From contig JBDTOO010000009.1 of the NCBI GenBank assembly GCA_039933215.1, positions 10,549 to 74,548 of the forward strand: a DNA stretch of 64,000 bases, read 5' to 3'. A program made the translations under genes and the position numbers. The stretch is from JALYUA01 sp039933215 (GTDB lineage Bacteria > Acidobacteriota > Thermoanaerobaculia > UBA5066 > Gp7-AA6). Below the pieces are notes generated by a model. The model had not been told where the DNA came from, searched no databases, and was given only the letters and a program-made list of their open reading frames with translations. Below, piece by piece: positions 58,200 through 64,000 of this stretch. Each line of letters opens with the position of its first letter. Position 1 is the first letter of the stretch.

Positions 58200-58235
58200 G
58201 GAGGCCGACGGTCGCTCAGCGACCCAAAGGCCTCC
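58200..58235. repeat. Compound inverted repeat 2
   Basis: Directly abuts the previous element. The outer 7-bp stem (58200-58206 with 58229-58235) and inner 7-bp stem (58210-58216 with 58218-58224) are perfect. It ends 3 bases before the holA stop codon on the minus strand and has no U-tract. Confidence 0.8.
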
Positions 58236-58237
58236 GG

Positions 58238-59590
58238 TCAAGCGCCCGCAACGAGCTCGGCGATCCAGGCTGTGAAGGCGTCGAGGGGGGGCGTCGAGTT
58301 TTTCAGCTGGACGTCGACTTCCGCGGCGCGCGAGAGAGTCCGGGCCAGCTCGTCCAACTCGTAGCGGGACGCGCGCTGCGCGGCCTTGAACCAGATGTAT
58401 CCATTCACCTGTCCGCTGGCGGCGGCGAACGGCGAGCGACCGAACGGGGCCACCGGCTCGGCCAGGCGCGGCAGGATCCGCGCCTGGAACTCGGGGTAGG
58501 GCATGCCCGAATGGAACCGCGGCGCGCCGGGGCCGGCGAGCGCGGAACGGACGAGGAGCATGTGGCGGATCTCGGAGGAGACCATGCCCAGAAACTTGAC
58601 CGGCCAGTAGTCGTCGGTGTCGACCTCGCGCTCCCCCATCCGGACCGGCCGGTCGGAGAACAGGCGGGCGAGCCGGTTGAGAGCGTCGGCCGCGTCCCGC
58701 CGCCCGAGCGCGTCGTAGAAGGCGTAGACGTCCTCGGACGCCGCGTCTTCGACGTTCTCGCGCACCTCCGCCGCGGTGATGCGCCCCCCGGACCCCGCGC
58801 CCTCCAGCAGCTTGTCGAGCTCGGATGAAAAAATCGCCGGGCTGCGATCGGTTCGGATGAGGAGCCGCTGGATCGCATCCGGGTCGATCGAGACCTCGCG
58901 CTCCTTCGCCCGGGACCGGGCGAGGCGGATCAGGGCGTCCCCGTAGTCCTTGACGGCGGGAGCGAAGAGGTGGGTTCCGTCCCGTTCGATATCGGCGACG
59001 AGACCCGAGCCGGTCGGCGGGGCGGTGGCGGTGAGCAGGGCGACCGTGCCCTCGTTCCCGCGGCGGAGGAGCAGCCGGATCGCGGCGGCCAGGCCACCTC
59101 CCCCGCCCTTCTCCTCGGGCAGCTCCCGGAGGACGTCGGCGAAGGCCGCGGCATCCTCCTTCCGGCGCGTCTTCTTCGCCGCCGCCGCCGCCGTCTCGGC
59201 GGGATCGGCGCGCGCGAGGCCGAGCGCCGAGAGTACCGCCCGGGCGCTCCGAAACGCCTCCCGCCGTCCCGCGGGCGTCCCCTTGGCCCATGCTTCGACG
59301 GACTGGCCGAGGAGCTGTCCCGGCGACTCGGTCCCGAGCATGCCGGTGACATCGAGCTGCACCACGCGCCGGGGCGAAAAGAGCGAGCGATGGAGGAGGG
59401 CGTCCGCGATGGAGTCGGGAGTCGCCTCGTCCTCGAAGCGAAGGACTTCCGTGTCGGACCCCGCGAGGCGATCGACGACCGCCGCGGCGTTCTCTTCGAC
59501 GAAGAAGTCCACCTGAGCCGACACCAGGATCACCGGAGGCGCGTCCTCGAACTTCGGGATCGTCTTCGCGGAGAACTCGGATCTGGGCAC
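58238..59590 (-). CDS. holA: DNA polymerase III delta subunit
   Basis: A 450-residue clamp-loader delta subunit. The N-terminal AAA+-like region has PPVILVSAQVDFFVEENAAA and LFSPRRVVQLDV. The central KDYGDALIRLARSRAKEREV, FSSELDKLLEGAGSGGRITA and SEDVYAFYDALGRRDAADAL are family landmarks. Typical HolA is about 340 residues; the extra length includes an Ala/Lys-rich and Gly-rich insertion near residues 125-165 and a longer C-terminus. It opens the ring of the beta clamp together with delta-prime (holB at 5973). GTG start, with TAGACT 6 bases upstream. Confidence 0.9.
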   Translation of the reverse strand: MPRSEFSAKTIPKFEDAPPVILVSAQVDFFVEENAAAVVDRLAGSDTEVLRFEDEATPDSIADALLHRSLFSPRRVVQLDVTGMLGTESPGQLLGQSVEAWAKGTPAGRREAFRSARAVLSALGLARADPAETAAAAAKKTRRKEDAAAFADVLRELPEEKGGGGGLAAAIRLLLRRGNEGTVALLTATAPPTGSGLVADIERDGTHLFAPAVKDYGDALIRLARSRAKEREVSIDPDAIQRLLIRTDRSPAIFSSELDKLLEGAGSGGRITAAEVRENVEDAASEDVYAFYDALGRRDAADALNRLARLFSDRPVRMGEREVDTDDYWPVKFLGMVSSEIRHMLLVRSALAGPGAPRFHSGMPYPEFQARILPRLAEPVAPFGRSPFAAASGQVNGYIWFKAAQRASRYELDELARTLSRAAEVDVQLKNSTPPLDAFTAWIAELVAGA

Positions 59591-59596
59591 GCGGCG

Positions 59597-59602
59597 AGTC
59601 TA
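59597..59602 (-). promoter_or_regulatory. Candidate -10 box of holA
   Basis: TAGACT on the minus strand, 6 bases before the GTG start. Sequence and spacing match the hinT box at 48876. Confidence 0.45.
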
Positions 59603-59614
59603 CGTCGCCCGACG

Positions 59615-59640
59615 AAAAAGGGCCTCCCGAAGGAGGCCCT
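59615..59640 (-). terminator. Terminator of the DksA/TraR-type gene
   Basis: A 9-bp GC-rich stem (59619-59627 with 59632-59640) and a CGAA loop. On the minus strand it is followed by TTTTTC. It starts 23 bases after the stop codon and lies just ahead of the holA start. Confidence 0.88.
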
Positions 59641-59663
59641 CTCGTCCGGGCAAGTCCGGCGCG

Positions 59664-60053
59664 TCAGTTCTCGAGCAGACCCTTCTCGGCGAGCTCCTGG
59701 CAATCGACACAGTGCGGCGCCCAGGGCACAGCGTTCAGCCTCTTCTCCATCATCAGGACGCCGCAGTTCTGGCAGTTGCCGAACGTGCCGTCGTCGATGC
59801 GTCCGAGGGCCTGGTCGATGAGGAGAAGAGTGTTTCGGTCGTTGTCGGAGAGAGAGTAAAGGAATTCGCGCGTGTACGAAGAAACCGCCTTGTCGGCGAT
59901 GTCCTGCGTGACCTCTTCGCCGGTCTCTTCCTCGGCACTGCGCGTCTTCGCGAGATCCGCGGAGAGACTCGTCTTCTTCTCGGTCAGAAGCCGGCGGTAC
60001 TTTTCCATCTCTCTCTTCGGCATCTTGACCGGTCGAGCGGTCGTCGTCGGCAT
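59664..60053 (-). CDS. DksA/TraR-type zinc-finger protein
   Basis: A 129-residue coiled-coil protein with a C4 zinc finger (CQNCG and CVDC near the C-terminus). REMEKYRRLLTEKKTSLSAD and ALGRIDDGTFGNCQNCGVLM match DksA/TraR/YocK proteins, which bind the secondary channel of RNA polymerase and modulate transcription with ppGpp. The acidic tip residues of true DksA cannot be confirmed. AAGGA lies 4 bases before the ATG. It has its own terminator. Which DksA-family subtype it is remains open. Confidence 0.9.
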   Translation of the reverse strand: MPTTTARPVKMPKREMEKYRRLLTEKKTSLSADLAKTRSAEEETGEEVTQDIADKAVSSYTREFLYSLSDNDRNTLLLIDQALGRIDDGTFGNCQNCGVLMMEKRLNAVPWAPHCVDCQELAEKGLLEN

Positions 60054-60186
60054 GGCTTCCTTCTCTTTCTCCCCGCTCCTTCGGAACGCGGGTGCGAATG
60101 GAACGCGAGATGATAACCGAGAATTCCGCCCCGAATCCGGGGAATCGGCCGCCGGCCGGCCGGTGCCGCAAACGCCTCCGGGAGCG

Positions 60187-61137
60187 TTATGGGGCTTTCT
60201 TCCGGCTGCGTTCCCAGAGCGATTTCCGGGACACGCCGAGGCGCTTCGCCGCGAGCGTCTGATTGCCTCCGGCCCGGCGGAGGGTCTCGTCGATGTAGAC
60301 GTCGGTGAGCTGCTTCAGCGTCCAGCGGCGCTCGACGGCGGCGGCGAGGATCGTCTCGGGCGAGCCGAACGAGCCCGTGGGGAGATCGTCGGGTCCCACG
60401 TCGGCCTCCTCCGCGGAAAGGGCGGCGCGCTCGACGACGTGAAGGAGCTCCCGGACGTTTCCGGGCCACGTGTGCCGGAGAAGCGCCGCCTCCGCCGATC
60501 GGGTGAAACGGCGGCCCGGCCGCCGATAGGCGCGCGCCGCGTGCTTCAGGAAGCCGCGGGCGAGCGGCAGGATGTCCTCGCTGCGGTCACAGAGCGGAGG
60601 AAGCCGCACGGAGACGACGTCGATCCGGTAGAAAAGATCCGGGCGGAAACCTCCCTGCTCAACCAGTCCTGCGAGCTCCCGCCGCGCAGAGACCACGAGC
60701 CTCGCGCGAAACGTGAGCGAGGCGACGCCGCCGAGCCGTCGGAACGTCTTCTCCTGCAACACTCGCAGGAACTTCGCCTGCGCCGCGGGAGAGAGAGACG
60801 AGACGTCGTCCAGGTAGGCCGTCCCGTCCGCCGCGACCTCGAGCAGACCGCGCTTGGCCGACACGGCGCCCGTGAACGCGCCGCGCTCGTGCCCGAAGAG
60901 CTCGCTCTCGAAGAGGTCGTCGGAAAGGTTCGCGGCGTCGATGCGGACGAAGGGCCGGTCGGCGCGCGCGGACGCATCATGAAGCGCACGCGCGAGCCGA
61001 TCCTTGCCCGTCCCGCTCTCGCCGATGATGAGGACCGTGCTGGGCAGATCGAGCGCGCGCTCGAGCGCGGCAATCTCGCCGGCGAGCCCCCGGTTACGCG
61101 TCCGAAACAGCGAGCCGAGCGATCCGATTTTCACCAT
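60187..61137 (-). CDS. Sigma-54 activator lacking a sensory domain (PspF-like layout)
   Basis: A 316-residue AAA+ activator that begins almost directly with the ATPase domain: Walker A GESGTGKD at 39-46, canonical GAFTGA at 86-91 and a C-terminal Fis-type HTH (LRRAGGNQTLAAKRLGVSRK). Walker B reads TAYLDD (Asp110, Asp111) where the catalytic position is normally Glu. Without a receiver or GAF domain it would be controlled by a partner protein or by its level, as PspF is. It lies between dksA-like and rsfS genes on the same strand, 53 bases from rsfS, so it may be at the tail of the rplU-rpmA-obgE-nadD-rsfS unit. Confidence 0.92.
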   Translation of the reverse strand: MVKIGSLGSLFRTRNRGLAGEIAALERALDLPSTVLIIGESGTGKDRLARALHDASARADRPFVRIDAANLSDDLFESELFGHERGAFTGAVSAKRGLLEVAADGTAYLDDVSSLSPAAQAKFLRVLQEKTFRRLGGVASLTFRARLVVSARRELAGLVEQGGFRPDLFYRIDVVSVRLPPLCDRSEDILPLARGFLKHAARAYRRPGRRFTRSAEAALLRHTWPGNVRELLHVVERAALSAEEADVGPDDLPTGSFGSPETILAAAVERRWTLKQLTDVYIDETLRRAGGNQTLAAKRLGVSRKSLWERSRKKAP

Positions 61138-61190
61138 GGGATGGCGCGCCGCGGCGGCTGGCTGTCTTTACGGCCGCAACGAGCGGCCGC

Positions 61191-61541
61191 TCAGGATGCC
61201 GCGAATCTTCCCGTCTCGTTCTCGGCGTCTCCCCAGAGCCTCTCCAGGGCGTAGAAGCGGCGCGCCTCCTCCTGGAAGACGTGAAAGACCACGTCGCCGT
61301 AGTCGAGCAGGATCCAGTTGGCCGTCTCCAAACCCTCGACGGACATCGCCGGGCCGAGCGCCTCGGTGATCGCGTCTGATATCGCACGGGCCTGACGGTC
61401 GGAGCTCGCGGTCGTCAGCACGAAGTAGTCCGCCATCGTGGTCAGATCCGTGAGGTTGAAGACCAGAACGGCGGCGGCCTTCTTGTCGAGCGCGGCCGAG
61501 AGACCCTCCCGCACTCGGTCACGGGCGGAGAGGTCCTTCAA
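61191..61541 (-). CDS. rsfS: Ribosome silencing factor
   Basis: A 116-residue RsfS/Iojap protein. VLVFNLTDLTTMADYFVLTT, SSDRQARAISDAI and LETANWILLDYGDVVFHVFQ match the family, as does FYALERLWGD at the C-terminus. It binds ribosomal protein L14 and blocks subunit joining when nutrients are scarce. The TTG start overlaps the nadD stop (TTGA). nadD-rsfS is a very common gene pair. Confidence 0.96.
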   Translation of the reverse strand: MKDLSARDRVREGLSAALDKKAAAVLVFNLTDLTTMADYFVLTTASSDRQARAISDAITEALGPAMSVEGLETANWILLDYGDVVFHVFQEEARRFYALERLWGDAENETGRFAAS

Positions 61542-62143
61542 CGCTCGGCGACCTCCGGGATGTACAGACCGTGCTTCGTGATGTACTCCGCGACGGAGGG
61601 GGGAACCCTTCCCGCCGCTTCCGCTCCCACCGCCAATTCGTCTCGAAGTTCCGTCGCGGAAATTCTAACCGATCCGGCGTCGAAAACATCCAGGCGTTCC
61701 GAGAGACCGGCCACGCCGGGAATGACGAGCCCCTCCCCCCGGAACGGCTCCCGATAGAAGGCGGCGACGCGGGCGAGCGCCACGATCGCCTCCGGTTCTT
61801 TCCAGCGGGCGAAGCCCGCGAGCGTATCGGTTCCCATCAGCAGCCAGAGGTCGTCGTGCAAGAGACGGGCCGCCAGGCGGCGGAGCGTATCGACCGTGTA
61901 CGACGGCCCCTCGCGGTCGAGCTCTTCCAGATCGATGGACCAGGTCGGATGGCCCTGGAGCGCGAGGGCGAGCATGGCGACCCGGTGCCGCGCGTCCGTC
62001 GGGAGCCGCGTCTTGTGCGGGGAAAGCCGCGCGGGAAGGAAGACGAGGCGCTCGAGACCGAACTTCGCCGCCGCACCCTCCGCCATCACGACGTGCCCTT
62101 CGTGGACGGGGTCGAACGTGCCGCCGAATATCCCCACTCTCAA
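61538..62143 (-). CDS. nadD: Nicotinate-nucleotide adenylyltransferase
   Basis: A 201-residue nucleotidyltransferase of NAD synthesis. GIFGGTFDPVHEGH carries the HxGH-type site, LPARLSPHK binds substrate, WLLMGTDTLAGFARWKEPEA is typical of NadD, and ISATELR is the second ATP-binding motif (ISSTxIR type). The TTG at 62143 is preferred because GGAG lies 7 bases upstream; a GTG two codons later is possible. It lies between obgE and rsfS, the standard order. Confidence 0.96.
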   Translation of the reverse strand: MRVGIFGGTFDPVHEGHVVMAEGAAAKFGLERLVFLPARLSPHKTRLPTDARHRVAMLALALQGHPTWSIDLEELDREGPSYTVDTLRRLAARLLHDDLWLLMGTDTLAGFARWKEPEAIVALARVAAFYREPFRGEGLVIPGVAGLSERLDVFDAGSVRISATELRDELAVGAEAAGRVPPSVAEYITKHGLYIPEVAER

Positions 62144-62153
62144 GCGGCCGCTC

Positions 62154-63206
62154 CTATCGCTCCGCCGCGGGAGGCGGGAACCGATGCGCGACCTCGTCGG
62201 AGACGAGCGCCTCGACCGGCCGGGCTCCGACTCGAAAGAGCTCGCCGACGAGCTCGGGCAGCCCGCGATGCGTGGCCGCGGAGATTTCGAAGCACGCCAG
62301 CCCCCGGCGCTTCGCAGCGGCGTGGATCGAGGCGAGCCGATCCGGATCCGAAACGGCGTCGCACTTCGAAGCGGCGATGACTCTCGGCCGCGAAGCGACG
62401 TCTTCCGAGAAGGCGCGGAGCTCGTTTTCCAGAACGGACACGTCGCTCTCGGCGTCGCCGGACGCCGACGCGTCGACGAGGTGGCACAGGAGGCGGCAGC
62501 GCTCGACGTGCTTCAGGAACCGGATGCCGAGGCCCGCGCCGCGGTGGGCGCCCTCGATCAGCCCGGGGATGTCGGCGACGACCAGCGTGCGGTGATCGTG
62601 CCCCTTGACGACGCCGAGGTTGGGGACGAGGGTCGTGAAGGGATAGTCGGCGATCTTCGGCTTGGCGGCCGAGATCGCCGCGATGAGCGTCGACTTGCCG
62701 GCGTTGGGGAATCCGACGATCGCGACGTCCGCCAGCAGCTTCAGCTCGATCGTCAGGCGCCGCTCGGCGCCCGGCAGGCCCGGCTTGGCGAACCGGGGGG
62801 TCTGCCGCGTCGCGTTGGCGAAGTGCTGGTTGCCCCAGCCGCCGTTGCCGCCGCCGGCGAGCAGGACCTTTTCGCCCGCGTGCACGAGATCCGCCACCCG
62901 CTCCCCGGAATCCGCATCGACGACGACGGACCCGAGCGGCAGGGGAACGACGGCGTCCGCGCCCGTCTTTCCGTGGCAGTTCGACCCCATCCCGTGCTCG
63001 CCGCTCTCGGCGCGGTACACGTTCTGGTGGCGCAGGTGGTACAGCGTCGTGAAAGACGGATCCGCGAGGGCCCAGACCGACCCGCCGTGGCCGCCGTCGC
63101 CGCCGGAGGGCCCGCCGCGCGGGACGAATTTCTCCCGGCGAAACGCCACGCAGCCGTTGCCGCCGTCGCCAGCCTTGACGCGGATTTCCGCGGAGTCGAT
63201 GAACAT
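62154..63206 (-). CDS. obgE: Obg-family GTPase
   Basis: A 350-residue ribosome-associated GTPase. The Gly-rich Obg fold (AGDGGNGCVAFRREKFVPRG, GGDGGHGGSVW) precedes the G domain: G1 GFPNAGKST, G3 DIPGLIEGAHRG. The G4 motif reads SKCD rather than NKxD. The protein ends soon after the G domain, without the longer C-terminal OCT domain found in some members. It acts in 50S assembly and in the stress response. It lies in the usual rplU-rpmA-obgE order. Confidence 0.97.
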   Translation of the reverse strand: MFIDSAEIRVKAGDGGNGCVAFRREKFVPRGGPSGGDGGHGGSVWALADPSFTTLYHLRHQNVYRAESGEHGMGSNCHGKTGADAVVPLPLGSVVVDADSGERVADLVHAGEKVLLAGGGNGGWGNQHFANATRQTPRFAKPGLPGAERRLTIELKLLADVAIVGFPNAGKSTLIAAISAAKPKIADYPFTTLVPNLGVVKGHDHRTLVVADIPGLIEGAHRGAGLGIRFLKHVERCRLLCHLVDASASGDAESDVSVLENELRAFSEDVASRPRVIAASKCDAVSDPDRLASIHAAAKRRGLACFEISAATHRGLPELVGELFRVGARPVEALVSDEVAHRFPPPAAER

Positions 63207-63218
63207 GGAAGGATGACC

Positions 63219-63239
63219 GTCAGGCGTCAGGCGTCAGGC
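63219..63239. repeat. Heptanucleotide tandem repeat, three copies
   Basis: GTCAGGC three times in a row, 21 bases, perfect. It lies 13 bases upstream of the obgE ATG on the minus strand and so falls within the rpmA-obgE spacer. Confidence 0.85.
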
Positions 63240-63281
63240 GGGAGGGAAGAAGCGCTCGTCGAACGCGCGCGAACGTCGGAC

Positions 63282-63322
63282 CGGAATCGGAGGGGACGCG
63301 CGCAGCCCCGGCTTCGATTCCG
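63282..63322. repeat. Inverted repeat in the rpmA-obgE spacer
   Basis: CGGAATCG (63282-63289) and CGATTCCG (63315-63322) can form an 8-bp stem with a 25-base loop that contains a further GGGG/CCCC pairing. No U-tract follows. It may be an attenuator or RNA-processing site between rpmA and obgE. Confidence 0.5.
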
Positions 63323-63366
63323 AAGGGGCACGCCGTTCGCGTTCCGATCTCCCAGCGGGCCGGGCC

Positions 63367-63627
63367 TCAGGCCTGTGCGGGCTCGATCGAGATGACGCGG
63401 CCGTCGCGGCCGCGGTCGTGGTAGCGCACGATGCCGTCGACCTTGGCGAACAGGGTGTCGTCCTTGCCGCGACCGACGTTCAGGCCGGGGAAGAAACGGG
63501 TGCCGCGCTGCCGGACGAGGATGGATCCTCCGGAGACGAGCTGGCCCGCGAACCGCTTCACCCCGAGACGCTGCGAGTTGGAGTCTCTCCCGTTGCGGGA
63601 GGAGCCCTGACCTTTTTTGTGTGCCAT
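63367..63627 (-). CDS. rpmA: 50S ribosomal protein L27
   Basis: An 86-residue L27. MAHKKGQGSSRNGRDSNSQR is the conserved N-terminal tail that reaches the peptidyl-transferase centre, followed by LGVKRFAGQLVSGGSILVRQ and GTRFFPGLNVGRGKDDTLFA. It starts directly with MAHKKG, so it does not need the N-terminal cleavage seen in Firmicutes. It lies 41 bases after rplU. Confidence 0.98.
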   Translation of the reverse strand: MAHKKGQGSSRNGRDSNSQRLGVKRFAGQLVSGGSILVRQRGTRFFPGLNVGRGKDDTLFAKVDGIVRYHDRGRDGRVISIEPAQA

Positions 63628-63668
63628 CGGTATTCTCCTGAGAAGTTCGCGGACGGGCCGCTGCGCTC

Positions 63669-63983
63669 CTACGCGCCTTCGATGCCCTCGATGCGGATCT
63701 CGATCATCGACTGGCGATGACCCTTGGTCCGGCGGTACTGCTTCGTCCGCTTCTTCTTGAAGACCAGCACCTTCTTCGTCTTGACCGGGCCGAGCACGGT
63801 CGCCCGCACCGACACCTCGTCGAGCTTCTTCGACTCCTTGCCTTCACGGCCGCCGACGAAGACGATCGAGGAGAGCCGGATCTCCTGACCCTTCACGACG
63901 TCCTCGGCCGGCGTCTCGATCCGGAGGACGTCGCCGGCTGTGACTTTGATCTGTTTGCCGCCCGCGCGGACGATGGCGTACAT
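63669..63983 (-). CDS. rplU: 50S ribosomal protein L21
   Basis: A 104-residue L21. MYAIVRAGGKQIKVTAGDVL is the standard N-terminus, and KTKKVLVFKKKRTKQYRRTK and GHRQSMIEIRIEGIEGA the C-terminal rRNA-binding part. The ATG at 63983 has GGAGG 4 bases upstream. It heads the rplU-rpmA-obgE-nadD-rsfS series; its promoter lies beyond the right edge. Confidence 0.98.
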   Translation of the reverse strand: MYAIVRAGGKQIKVTAGDVLRIETPAEDVVKGQEIRLSSIVFVGGREGKESKKLDEVSVRATVLGPVKTKKVLVFKKKRTKQYRRTKGHRQSMIEIRIEGIEGA

Positions 63984-64000
63984 GAGGCCTCCCAACTGAG

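Overview
The window is a GC-rich, gene-dense bacterial chromosome segment. Standard housekeeping genes (tmk, holB, rpmE, prfA, prmC, murA, rsmI, holA, nadD, obgE, rpmA, rplU) sit among exported proteins, a surface-glycan cluster and large membrane signalling proteins. Two SpoIIE-type phosphatases, three sigma-54 activators, PDZ-plus-multi-membrane-helix sensors, PKD/FG-GAP/PEGA exported proteins and beta-barrel proteins with C-terminal Phe point to a diderm, most likely Acidobacteriota (possibly Thermoanaerobaculia). That placement is inferred from gene style, not from a marker-gene tree. No rRNA, tRNA, CRISPR array, insertion sequence or prophage was found.

Layout. 1-5255 (-): PDZ/SpoIIE phosphatase, TPR protein, and a sigma-54 activator cut by the left edge. 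5356-6917 (+): tmk-holB. 7000-18998 (-): PEGA protein, then a tightly coupled surface-glycan cluster (five glycosyltransferases, a PIG-L deacetylase/glycosyltransferase fusion, GNAT, methyltransferase, Wzt-like ATPase). 19351-27926 (-): three large exported proteins, followed upstream by the Wzm-like permease at 28000-28785, so the presumed exporter halves lie about 9 kb apart. 28894-31280 (+): XRE regulator, TPR protein and exported protein. 31323-33810: dnaJ-like gene, Lrp/AsnC regulator and a small barrel protein. 33901-41896 (+): comF, proline dehydrogenase, an outer-membrane barrel protein, and a PDZ/membrane histidine kinase with its NtrC-type regulator. 41956-45079 (-): amidohydrolase and FHA-GAF-SpoIIE phosphatase. 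45223-49226 (+): rpmE-prfA-prmC-murA-hinT. 49245-50908: SurA-like protein and rsmI. 50957-57942 (-): SDR, giant CPBP membrane protein, M20 peptidase, glycosidase. 58238-63983 (-): holA, a DksA/TraR-type protein, a domain-poor sigma-54 activator, and rplU-rpmA-obgE-nadD-rsfS.

Themes. (1) Twelve neighbouring gene pairs overlap by NTGA (stop TGA inside the next start), most with GTG or TTG starts and one apparently with CTG. (2) Many first-of-unit genes have a TANNNT box only 6-16 bases before the start codon and no Shine-Dalgarno sequence, which suggests leaderless mRNAs, whereas several exported proteins have clear GGAGG leaders. (3) One PDZ/multi-helix sensor architecture is used twice, once with a PP2C output and once with a histidine-kinase output. 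(4) A ~110-residue module occurs twice in a 1628-residue exported PKD protein and forms its C-terminus. (5) A non-coding stretch before holA's 3' end carries five GAGGAAA-type heptamers and two abutting compound hairpins.
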